Source: Paracoccaceae bacterium
Lineage (GTDB): Bacteria; Pseudomonadota; Alphaproteobacteria; Rhodobacterales; Rhodobacteraceae
Direction of reading: 5' to 3'
Assembly (NCBI GenBank): GCA_007128865.1
Contig: SKWP01000470.1
Coordinates: 1-5,264, forward strand
DNA: 5,264 nt
Below, piece by piece: positions 1 to 5,264 of this stretch. Numbering within the stretch: position 1 is the first letter of the stretch; the number at the start of each line of letters is the position of its first letter. Position numbers and translations under genes: made by a program. Under the pieces are notes generated by a model. The model was not told where the DNA came from and made no database searches. It was given only the letters and a program-made list of their open reading frames with translations.

Positions 1-2162
1 CCCTTCGGCGGATGCGCGGCGACCCAGAGCGCCAGCGCCTCCTGCAAGGGTGCGGCGCGCGGGGCGCGCACCAGCATCCGTACCCGGTGGCGGCCGCGGA
101 TGCGCGCCACCGGCGCCGGCGCCGGGCCGAACAGATCCGCCCCGATGCGCCGCAGCGGCGCGTCGTCGCGGGCCAGCGCATTGCCAAGCTCGAAGGCCGC
201 GGCAGGGTCGGGTGCCGAAATCACCACCCCGGCCAGCCGCGAATAGGGCGGCATTCCGGCGCTGCGCCGGCGTTCGGCCTCGGCGGCCCAGAAGCTTTCG
301 TCATCGCCCGACAGGATCGCGGCAATGACCGGATGCGCGGGCTGGCAGGTCTGGACCAGCGCCAGCCCCGGCCGGTCGGCGCGGCCGGCTCGACCGGCCA
401 CCTGACGCAGCAACTGAAAGGTCCGCTCGGCCGCGCGCAGGTCGGACCCCTGCAACCCGAGATCGGCGTCGATCACCCCCACCAGCGTCAGCAACGGAAA
501 ATTGTGCCCCTTGGCGACCAGCTGGGTGCCGATGATCAGATCGGCGGCCCCTTCGGCGATGGCGGTTATCCCGGCCTTGAGGTCGCGCGCGGTCCCGAAC
601 TGGTCCGACGACAGCAGCGCGATGCGCGCATCGGGGAAGGCCGCGGCGGCTTCCTCGGCCAGCCGTTCCACCCCCGGGCCCACCGGGGCCATGCGCCCCT
701 CTGCCCCGCAGGCCGGGCAGGCGGCCGGTTCGGGCTTGCTGGCCCCGCAGCGATGGCACAGAAGCCGGCCCCGGAACCGATGCGCAACCATCCGCGCGTC
801 GCAATGGTCGCAGCCGACCTGATGGCCGCAGGCCCGGCACACCGTGACCGGGGCATAGCCGCGCCGGTTCAGGAACAGCAGCGCCTGTTCGCCGGCCGCC
901 AGCCGCGCCGCGACCGCGCTGCGCAGCGGCGGCGAAATCCACTGGCCGGGCTGCATCCGTTCGCCGCGCAGGTCGATGGCCCGCATCTGCGGCAGTTCGG
1001 CGACCCCGTAGCGGGCCGGCAGGTCGATCCGGCGGTACTTGCCGGCGCCGGCGTTGACCCAGGTTTCCAGTGACGGCGTGGCCGAGGCCAGCACCACCGG
1101 GCAACCGGCGATCGAGGCCCGCAGCACCCCCATGTCGCGGGCGTGATAATGCGCCCCGTCTTCCTGCTTGTAGGCCGAATCGTGCTCCTCGTCGATGACC
1201 ACCAGCCCCAGTTCCCTGAACGGCAGGAACAGCGCCGAACGCGCGCCGACCACAAGCTGCGCGCCGCCTTCGGCCACCATGCGCCAGACCCGCCGCCGTT
1301 CGGCCTGGGTGGCGCCCGAATGCCATTCGGCCGGGCGGGCGCCGAACCGCGCCTCGACCCGGGCCAGAAACCCGGCCGTCAGCGCGATCTCGGGCAGCAT
1401 CACCAGCGCCTGACGCCCGCGGGCAAGGCAGGCGGCGACGGCCTCCAGATAGACCTCGGTCTTGCCCGAACCGGTCACCCCCTTCAGCAGCGTCGCCGAA
1501 AAGCCCGCCTCCGCGACCGCGGCGCGCAGGGCTCTTGCGCCCACGGCCTGATCGGGCGAAAGCTCGGCCCCCGGAAGGGCAGGGTCGAGCCGCGCAAACG
1601 GCGCGTCGCGCGGTGCCTCGGCCTCGCGCAGGGCCCCGCTGGCCACCAGCCCGCGCAACACCCCGGGGCTGACCCCCGCGGCGCGCGCCAGCTCGGCCGG
1701 TGCCAGCCCCGCCCCGCCAAAGCTTTCGGCCACCGCGATCACCCGGCGGCGCGCATCGGTCATCCGCTCGGGCCGGCCGGGGCCGGGATACAGCAGCGTC
1801 TGCACCGCCGGCCCTTCGGACAGGCCCGAAACCCGCGTCGCCAGCCGCAGCATCGCGCCCGGCGGGGTCAGCGTATAGGCGGCGGCACGGTCCAGAAAGA
1901 CGCGCAGCTCCGGCCGCATCGGCGGGACATCCAGAACCCGGATCGCCGGGCGCAGCCGTTCGGCCGGCAGCCCGCTTTCGCCGTCCGACCACACCACACC
2001 CGCCACCCGGCGCGGCCCCAGCGGCACCTCGACGAAATCGCCTTCGGTGCAGCCGCCCTCGGGCGCCAGATAATCCAGCAGCCCGCCGCCCGGCCCGGCC
2101 ATGGGCTGGTCGGTCAGCACGGCCATCGGACTGCCGGCTTGGAAATGGCGCGGTGCGTTCAT
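1..2162 (-). CDS. priA: PriA, primosomal replication-restart helicase (3' end cut by window edge)
   Basis: PriA is a superfamily 2 DNA helicase that recognises abandoned replication forks and reloads the replicative helicase. The frame is open without a stop from ATG 2162 to the left edge: 720 residues against about 732 in E. coli, so probably only some ten C-terminal residues are missing. In order: an N-terminal 3'-DNA-binding region ([15 protein letters not shown], 44-58), a winged-helix-like segment (about 133-182), Walker A GVTGSGKT (228-235), Walker B DEEH (324-327), eight zinc-binding cysteines (442, 445, 451, 454, 469, 472, 482, 485) spaced exactly as in E. coli Pri[14 protein letters not shown] (544-556), DADLGL (565-570) and motif [10 protein letters not shown] (587-594). 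All key residues are present, so the protein should be active. The start is supported by AGGGAG just upstream; Met13 is the alternative. It is transcribed divergently from the transaldolase gene. Identification is secure. Confidence 0.97.
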   Translation of the reverse strand, partial: MNAPRHFQAGSPMAVLTDQPMAGPGGGLLDYLAPEGGCTEGDFVEVPLGPRRVAGVVWSDGESGLPAERLRPAIRVLDVPPMRPELRVFLDRAAAYTLTPPGAMLRLATRVSGLSEGPAVQTLLYPGPGRPERMTDARRRVIAVAESFGGAGLAPAELARAAGVSPGVLRGLVASGALREAEAPRDAPFARLDPALPGAELSPDQAVGARALRAAVAEAGFSATLLKGVTGSGKTEVYLEAVAACLARGRQALVMLPEIALTAGFLARVEARFGARPAEWHSGATQAERRRVWRMVAEGGAQLVVGARSALFLPFRELGLVVIDEEHDSAYKQEDGAHYHARDMGVLRASIAGCPVVLASATPSLETWVNAGAGKYRRIDLPARYGVAELPQMRAIDLRGERMQPGQWISPPLRSAVAARLAAGEQALLFLNRRGYAPVTVCRACGHQVGCDHCDARMVAHRFRGRLLCHRCGASKPEPAACPACGAEGRMAPVGPGVERLAEEAAAAFPDARIALLSSDQFGTARDLKAGITAIAEGAADLIIGTQLVAKGHNFPLLTLVGVIDADLGLQGSDLRAAERTFQLLRQVAGRAGRADRPGLALVQTCQPAHPVIAAILSGDDESFWAAEAERRRSAGMPPYSRLAGVVISAPDPAAAFELGNALARDDAPLRRIGADLFGPAPAPVARIRGRHRVRMLVRAPRAAPLQEALALWVAAHPPK

Positions 2163-2166
2163 CGCT

Positions 2167-2172
2167 CTCCCT
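2167..2172 (-). promoter_or_regulatory. Ribosome binding site of priA
   Basis: On the minus strand AGGGAG lies 4 nt before ATG 2162. The spacing is slightly short, but this is the only purine-rich match near either candidate start, and it favours ATG 2162 over the in-frame ATG twelve codons downstream. Confidence 0.6.
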
Positions 2173-2235
2173 GATGCTTGCCCTTCCGGCCGCAGGCGGC
2201 ATGGGGTATCACCGCCGCAACCAACGCTCCAGTGC

Positions 2236-2241
2236 AAGAGG
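2236..2241 (+). promoter_or_regulatory. Ribosome binding site of the transaldolase gene
   Basis: AAGAGG ends 7 nt before ATG 2249, good Shine-Dalgarno spacing. It decides the start: the frame is open upstream to about 1700, but that stretch is antisense to priA and encodes nothing resembling a transaldolase extension. Confidence 0.75.
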
Positions 2242-2248
2242 CAATCAG

Positions 2249-2902
2249 ATGAAATTCTTCGTGGACAGCGCCGATGTGGCGGCAATCCGGGAACTGGCCG
2301 ATCTCGGCATGGTGGACGGCGTGACCACCAACCCGTCGCTGATCCTGAAATCGGGGCGCGACATCATCGAGGTCACCCGCGAGATCTGCGATATCGTCGA
2401 CGGCCCGGTTTCGGCCGAGGTGGTGGCGCTGGAAGCCGAGGCGATGATCGCCGAGGGCCGGCGGCTGGCCGGGATCGCGCCCAACATTGCCGTCAAGCTG
2501 CCGCTGACCTGGCAGGGGCTCAAGGCCTGCCGGGTGCTGAGCGGCGAGGGCAGCATGGTCAACGTCACCCTGTGCTTTTCGGCCAATCAGGCGCTGCTGG
2601 CGGCCAAGGCCGGCGCGACCTTCATCTCGCCCTTCATCGGGCGGCTCGACGACATCCACCTCGACGGGATGGAGCTGATCTCGGAGATCCGCACCATCTA
2701 TGACAATTACGGCTTCGGCACCGAAATCCTTGCCGCCTCGATCCGCAGCGTCAACCACGTCAGGCAGGCCGCGCTGATCGGCGCCGATGTGATGACCGCG
2801 CCGCCCGAGGTGATCCGCAAGCTTGCCGCCCATCCGCTGACCGATGCGGGGCTCGATACCTTTCTGCGCGACTGGGAAAAAACGGGGCAGAAAATTCTTT
2901 AG
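2249..2902 (+). CDS. fsa: Small transaldolase, Fsa/TalC/MipB family
   Basis: The product is a complete 217-residue single-domain TIM-barrel protein, the normal length for the short transaldolase-like family (about 215-220). Family members transfer dihydroxyacetone units between sugar phosphates through a lysine Schiff base in the cytoplasm (non-oxidative pentose phosphate pathway), or act as fructose-6-phosphate aldolases. Visible hallmarks are MKFFVDSAD with Asp6, GVTTNPSL (24-31), the Schiff-base lysine Lys83 in [19 protein letters not shown] (125-135) and ILAASIRS (160-167). At the two positions known to separate the activities it carries Glu57 (Gln59 in E. coli FsaA) and Phe129 (Tyr131 in FsaA), the transaldolase-type pair. 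Transaldolase is therefore the likelier reaction, although the family symbol fsa is commonly used. It starts the rightward gene set; the next gene begins 60 bp on. Family certain; substrate inferred. Confidence 0.95.
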   Translation: MKFFVDSADVAAIRELADLGMVDGVTTNPSLILKSGRDIIEVTREICDIVDGPVSAEVVALEAEAMIAEGRRLAGIAPNIAVKLPLTWQGLKACRVLSGEGSMVNVTLCFSANQALLAAKAGATFISPFIGRLDDIHLDGMELISEIRTIYDNYGFGTEILAASIRSVNHVRQAALIGADVMTAPPEVIRKLAAHPLTDAGLDTFLRDWEKTGQKIL

Positions 2903-2910
2903 GTCTGCGC

Positions 2911-2916
2911 TATAGT
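2911..2916 (+). promoter_or_regulatory. Possible -10 element (TATAGT) before the DUF484-xerC pair
   Basis: TATAGT lies 8 nt after the transaldolase stop codon, in a gap that is otherwise GC-rich. It matches the sigma-70 -10 consensus at five of six positions. No recognisable -35 box is found 16-18 bp upstream, where the sequence is the A-rich end of the transaldolase gene. If used, transcription would begin near 2923 and give DUF484-xerC a leader of about 40 nt. It may also be chance. Confidence 0.35.
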
Positions 2917-2918
2917 AT

Positions 2919-2936
2919 CCCCGAACCGCCCCGAAC
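2919..2936. repeat. Short tandem repeat CCCCGAAC, period 10 bp
   Basis: CCCCGAAC occurs at 2919-2926 and again at 2929-2936, one helical turn apart, directly downstream of the possible -10 element. Two direct half-sites in that position could bind a regulator, but the unit is short and C-rich in a GC-rich genome, so coincidence is a serious alternative. Confidence 0.4.
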
Positions 2937-2952
2937 GAGGGCAGGAGCAACC

Positions 2953-2957
2953 AGAGG
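2953..2957 (+). promoter_or_regulatory. Ribosome binding site of the DUF484 gene
   Basis: AGAGG lies 5 nt before ATG 2963 and supports that start. A second purine run, GGAG at 2944-2947, is too far upstream to serve it. Confidence 0.6.
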
Positions 2958-2962
2958 CAGGC

Positions 2963-3682
2963 ATGGCGAGTGCAGGACAGGCAAAGGCGGCCGGGCTGGG
3001 GGACACGCTGCGCGACAGCATCCTTTCGGACCCCGGCATCATCCTTGACGACCCCGAAGTGATGGAGGCGCTGCTCGCGGCCAGCGAGCGCAGCCTCGGC
3101 GGCAATATCGTCGACATGCGCGGGCTGGCCATGGCGCGCATGCAGGCGCGGCTCGACCGGCTCGAGGAAACCCACCGCGCGGTGATCGCCGCGGCTTATG
3201 ACAACATCTCCACCGCCAACCAGATCCACCGCGCGATCCTGGTGCTGCTCGACCAGCCGGGTTTCGAGGGCTTCCTGAACGCGCTGGCCGGCGATGCCGC
3301 GGCAATCCTGCGGGTCGATACCGTGCGGCTGGTGCTGGAAAGCGCCGAACGCTCCGAAGATCCGGCGCTGCGGCGGCTGGGCCGGGTTCTGACGGTGGCC
3401 GAGCCCGGCTTTGTTTCCCGCTACATGAACGACGGCCGCCCGACCAGCCGTCAGGTGGTGCTGCGCCAGACCCATGGTGCATCCGGGCGCGTGCATGGCG
3501 ACCGCTGCGATGACATCCGCTCCGAGGTGGCGATGCGGCTCGATCTGGGCACCGGGCGACTGCCGGGCATGCTGGTGATGGGTTCGGAAGACCCGCACCA
3601 GTTCCGCCCCGGGCAGGGAACCGACCTGCTGTCCTTCCTTGTCGGCGTGTTCGAGCGCGCGATGCGCCGCTTTCTGGGATGA
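2963..3682 (+). CDS. DUF484 family protein (YigA-like, GAF-like fold)
   Basis: The product is a 239-residue soluble protein with no signal peptide or membrane segment, and its biochemical function is unknown. It shows the DUF484 layout: an N-terminal segment resembling the family's 'DP..L.D.P.V...L' start (23-38), a helical and probably coiled-coil stretch (about 55-97, charged and Leu/Met-rich, including MARMQARLDRLEETHRAV), then an alpha/beta GAF-like domain (about 98-239) ending in the conserved MGSEDPHQFRPGQGTDLL (206-223). GAF-type folds often bind small ligands or mediate dimerisation, so a sensory or partner role is possible but inferred. The gene overlaps xerC by 4 bp. The same pairing is known elsewhere: E. 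coli yigA lies between dapF and xerC, and dapF-DUF484-xerC occurs in Pseudomonas. This suggests a link to Xer recombination. Here the upstream neighbour is a transaldolase gene, not dapF. Confidence 0.88.
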   Translation: MASAGQAKAAGLGDTLRDSILSDPGIILDDPEVMEALLAASERSLGGNIVDMRGLAMARMQARLDRLEETHRAVIAAAYDNISTANQIHRAILVLLDQPGFEGFLNALAGDAAAILRVDTVRLVLESAERSEDPALRRLGRVLTVAEPGFVSRYMNDGRPTSRQVVLRQTHGASGRVHGDRCDDIRSEVAMRLDLGTGRLPGMLVMGSEDPHQFRPGQGTDLLSFLVGVFERAMRRFLG

Positions 3683-4602
3683 GCCTGGCGATCCCGCCGG
3701 CGCTGCGGGCGGCGCTTGCGGACTGGCTGGCGCAGCTTGGCGGGGTGGAAGGGCGGGCCGAAAACACCCGCCGGGCCTATGGCGCCGATGTGGCACGGTT
3801 TCTGGATTTCCAGTCCCGGCATCTGGGGGAGGCACCCGGCATCGCCACCATCCTGCGGCTGGAACAGTCCGACATGCGCGCCTGGATGGCCGATGAACGG
3901 GCGCGCGGTGTGCAGGCGCGGTCGCTGGCGCGGGCACTGTCGGCGGTGCGCGCCTTCTGCCGCTGGCTGGCCGAACGCCACGGCGCCGAGGCAACCGCGA
4001 TCCTGGCCACCCGTTCCCCGCGCCATCGCCGCAGCCTGCCGCGCCCGCTTGACCAGCCCGCCGCCCGGGCGGTGACGGAAGATATCGGCACCGGCGCTGG
4101 CGAAGCCTGGGTGGCGGCGCGCGATGTGGCCGTGGTGATGCTGCTGTACGGCTGCGGCCTGCGGGTGTCCGAGGCGCTGTCGCTGACCGGCGCCGAGGCC
4201 GCGCTGCCCGAAATCCTGCGCATCCGCGGCAAGGGCGGGCGCGAACGGCTGGTTCCCACCCTGCCGGCGGCACGCGCGGCGGTGGGCCGCTATGCCGGGC
4301 TGTGCCCGCACCCGCTAGCTGCCACGGGGCCGCTGTTCCGCGGCATTCGCGGCGGTGCGCTGGGCCAGCGGCAGGTCGCGCGGGCGATGGAGGCGGTGCG
4401 CCACCGACTGGGCCTGCCGCCCAGCGCAACGCCGCACGCGCTGCGCCATTCCTTTGCCACCCATCTGCTGGCCGCCGGCGGCGACCTGCGCGCCATTCAG
4501 GAACTGCTCGGCCATGCCTCGCTGTCGACCACCCAGGCCTATACCGCGGTGGACAGCGCCCGGCTGATGGAAATCTACGCCGCCGCCCACCCGCGCGCCT
4601 GA
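3679..4602 (+). CDS. xerC: XerC, site-specific tyrosine recombinase
   Basis: XerC acts with XerD at the chromosomal dif site to turn chromosome dimers into monomers before division. The product is complete at 307 residues (E. coli XerC has 298). It has an N-terminal SAM-like core-binding domain (about 10-105) and a C-terminal catalytic domain (about 130-300). The full catalytic set is visible: Arg162 (GLRVSE), Lys185 (RGKGGRER), His253 and Arg256 (PHALRHSFATHLL), His279 (ELLGHASLSTTQ) and nucleophile Tyr288 (QAYTAVD). The GGDLRAIQELLGHASLSTTQ and YTAVD wording is XerC-like; XerD usually has DLRVVQMLLGHSDISTTQ and YTHV. Its ATG overlaps the DUF484 stop as ATGA, and no good Shine-Dalgarno sequence precedes it (only TGGG), so translation probably depends on ribosomes finishing DUF484. 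No xerD or dif site is seen. The XerC call over XerD is strong but by eye. Confidence 0.95.
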   Translation: MSLAIPPALRAALADWLAQLGGVEGRAENTRRAYGADVARFLDFQSRHLGEAPGIATILRLEQSDMRAWMADERARGVQARSLARALSAVRAFCRWLAERHGAEATAILATRSPRHRRSLPRPLDQPAARAVTEDIGTGAGEAWVAARDVAVVMLLYGCGLRVSEALSLTGAEAALPEILRIRGKGGRERLVPTLPAARAAVGRYAGLCPHPLAATGPLFRGIRGGALGQRQVARAMEAVRHRLGLPPSATPHALRHSFATHLLAAGGDLRAIQELLGHASLSTTQAYTAVDSARLMEIYAAAHPRA

Positions 4603-4768
4603 CCGGCCGACCATTGCCCGCCCATTGCTGCCCGGTTGCCGGTGTCGGGCGGTACAAAGTGGTCATTCGCTGCGCCATGCCGGCAGGTCCGCCATGCGGG
4701 ACGATGCGGACACCGCCCCCCGGCCCATGCTGGCGCACGGGCGGGGAAGGATCTTTGGTGGCCCGAAC

Positions 4769-4789
4769 CGATCAACGGATTCCGTATCG
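4769..4789. repeat. Imperfect inverted repeat flanked by CGAACC direct repeats
   Basis: The sequence reads CGAT, CA, ACGG, ATT, CCGT, ATCG, which folds into eight base pairs with a two-base bulge and a three-base loop. CGAACC occurs overlapping its left edge (4764-4769) and again across its right edge (4788-4793), 24 bp apart. The patch is less GC-rich than its surroundings. It could be a transcript-end structure for xerC or a protein-binding site; neither is demonstrated. Confidence 0.4.
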
Positions 4790-4822
4790 AACCCGCCTGC
4801 GTGCCGGAACGGCCGTTTGCCC

Positions 4823-4837
4823 GGCCCGGGTCGGGCC
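4823..4837 (-). terminator. GC-rich hairpin after the CAP-protein gene (possible terminator)
   Basis: GGCCCG and CGGGCC form a perfect 6-bp stem around a 3-nt loop, beginning 13 nt past the stop codon of the leftward gene. On that strand it is followed by GGCAAACGG, not a T-run, so it is at best a weak or hairpin-only terminator. It could equally stall transcription arriving from xerC on the other strand. Confidence 0.3.
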
Positions 4838-4850
4838 CGCGCGCGAACGC

Positions 4851-5264
4851 TCAGCGTGCGAAGATCTGCGTGGCATAGACCTGGCCACAACCCCGCCCGC
4901 CGGGGGCGGTGACGGCGGCGGTGCCAACATGGGCAAGCCGCGGGTCCATCAGGTTGGCCCGGTGGCCGGGCGAGGCCATCCATTGTGCCACCAGATGTTC
5001 GGCAAGGCTGGCGTGGCTGTGCCGGCCGATGGGGCGGCCCGCGGTATCGGCAAAGGCACAGCTGGCGGCACTGCGCACGAACACCGGCCGGCCTTCAAGC
5101 TGGTAGAGATGCACCATGGCCAGGTTTTCGGCGCCGCCGCGCCCGCCCATGCCCGCCGCTGCCAGCCGCGCGGGCAGGCTCTGCTGGCCGGCAGCGCCGC
5201 CGGAATGGGTGATCGTGGCGCGGCGCGCCATCCAGGCGCTGTGCTGGGCGGCCGCGGCCCGCAG
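4851..5264 (-). CDS. CAP/SCP-domain protein, YkwD-like (5' end beyond window)
   Basis: The frame is open from the right edge to TGA at 4851-4853, showing the last 137 residues. Internal ATG 5231 is probably not the start, because the codons before it continue the domain (AAAQHSAWMARR, matching the usual 'A..HS..MA' helix). CAP (cysteine-rich secretory/antigen 5/PR-1) domains are usually exported; bacterial versions such as YkwD are mostly of unknown function. The conserved cavity residues are visible, numbering from the window edge: His20 (THSG), Glu46 (GAENLA) and His101 (SPGHRANLM). The domain ends with the usual C-terminal strand (QVYATQIFAR). Cys69 and Cys126 could form a disulfide, consistent with a periplasmic or secreted protein. 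A signal peptide would lie outside the window and cannot be judged. It converges on xerC and is probably unrelated to it. Family assignment is firm; role unknown. Confidence 0.88.
   Translation of the reverse strand: MRAAAAQHSAWMARRATITHSGGAAGQQSLPARLAAAGMGGRGGAENLAMVHLYQLEGRPVFVRSAASCAFADTAGRPIGRHSHASLAEHLVAQWMASPGHRANLMDPRLAHVGTAAVTAPGGRGCGQVYATQIFAR

Larger units (their letters stand above)
2163..2248. promoter_or_regulatory. Divergent priA/fsa intergenic region
   Basis: This 86-bp gap separates the two divergent start codons, so both promoters should lie here or just inside the neighbouring genes. No strong sigma-70 promoter is visible. The best -10 candidates overlap: TATCAC (2207-2212, toward fsa) with a weak TTCCGG 17 bp upstream (2184-2189), and GATACC on the minus strand (2205-2210, toward priA) with TTGCAC too far away. 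If both are real, the two polymerases would compete for one site. A small GCCG/CGGC stem (2189-2192 with 2197-2200) sits in the priA leader. That a promoter is here is inferred from gene orientation; the exact boxes are guesses. Confidence 0.35.
4603..4850. other. Non-coding gap between convergent xerC and CAP-protein genes
   Basis: These 248 bp separate two genes that end toward each other. The short open frames here have atypical composition and resemble no protein I know. The gap holds CCATTGC twice (4611-4617 and 4622-4628), an inverted repeat GTCCGC/GCGGAC with a 13-nt spacer (4687-4692 and 4706-4711), an operator-like hairpin (4769-4789) and a compact GC-rich hairpin (4823-4837). No U-run follows any hairpin, so no classic intrinsic terminator is evident. 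No tRNA, riboswitch or dif-like sequence was recognised. Confidence 0.6.

Noticed and set aside
12..2174. Long plus-strand open frames (12-1073 and 1143-2174)
   Set aside because: They are antisense to priA, have no recognisable domains and have the repetitive composition of reverse-strand GC-rich codons.
301..2202. A 633-codon minus-strand open frame overlapping priA
   Set aside because: It is in a different frame from the true PriA reading, which carries all helicase motifs and zinc cysteines. Its Arg/Gly/Ala-rich product is a frame shadow.
1700..2248. An N-terminal extension of the transaldolase back to position 1700
   Set aside because: The frame is open, but the extension is antisense to priA and unlike any transaldolase. 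ATG 2249 has a proper ribosome site and gives the standard MKFFVDSAD start.
2159..4738. An 859-codon open frame on the minus strand crossing the fsa, DUF484 and xerC genes
   Set aside because: It lies wholly antisense to three well-recognised genes, is low-complexity Arg/Pro/Gly/Ala/His-rich, matches no family I know and has no ribosome site. Strong G/C third-position use removes stops from such frames.
4603..4850. A dif recombination site next to xerC
   Set aside because: No 28-bp pattern of two 11-bp arms around a 6-bp AT-rich centre is present. dif normally lies at the replication terminus, and the inverted repeats here do not resemble it.
4625..5212. Small plus-strand frames in and beyond the convergent gap
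   Set aside because: They run into the antisense of the CAP gene, lack ribosome sites and show no conserved motif.
1..5264. A defence, mobile or otherwise novel multigene system built on the tyrosine recombinase
   Set aside because: The recombinase is a standard XerC in a housekeeping setting. There are no attachment sites, tRNA genes, transposases, phage genes, spacer arrays or compositional shifts.

Overview
The window looks like ordinary chromosomal sequence from a high-GC alphaproteobacterium, most likely of the Rhodobacterales (Rhodobacter/Paracoccus-type). The evidence is the very strong G/C preference at third codon positions, the protein sequence styles, and the gene order priA / fsa-type transaldolase / DUF484 / xerC. 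The family-level placement is an inference from memory of related genomes, not a search result.

Layout: (1) Bases 1-2162, minus strand: priA, the replication-restart helicase. 720 residues are visible and only the extreme C-terminus is cut by the window edge. (2) Bases 2163-2248: an 86-bp divergent spacer holding the ribosome binding sites and presumably the promoters of priA and fsa. (3) Bases 2249-2902, plus strand: a complete small transaldolase of the Fsa/TalC/MipB family. (4) Bases 2963-3682, plus: a DUF484 (YigA-like, GAF-like fold) protein. (5) Bases 3679-4602, plus: xerC, a complete tyrosine recombinase with all six catalytic residues, overlapping the DUF484 gene by 4 bp. (6) Bases 4603-4850: a non-coding gap between convergent genes with two short hairpins. 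(7) Bases 4851-5264, minus: the C-terminal part of a CAP/SCP-domain (YkwD-like) protein whose N-terminus lies beyond the window.

How they fit together: PriA reloads the replisome at collapsed forks. XerC, with a XerD partner not seen here, resolves chromosome dimers at dif. Two chromosome-maintenance functions therefore flank a carbon-metabolism gene. DUF484 and xerC are almost certainly translationally coupled, and their pairing recurs in other Proteobacteria. The CAP protein points the other way and is probably secreted and unrelated.

I found no mobile element, CRISPR array, RNA gene, toxin-antitoxin pair, defence system or clear sign of horizontal transfer. Many very long open frames run antisense to the real genes, but they are by-products of GC-rich codon use. 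The most useful leads are the uncharacterised DUF484 protein tied to xerC, the transaldolase-type active-site residues in the Fsa-family enzyme, and the small regulatory-looking structures in the intergenic gaps. Nothing here supports claiming a new system.
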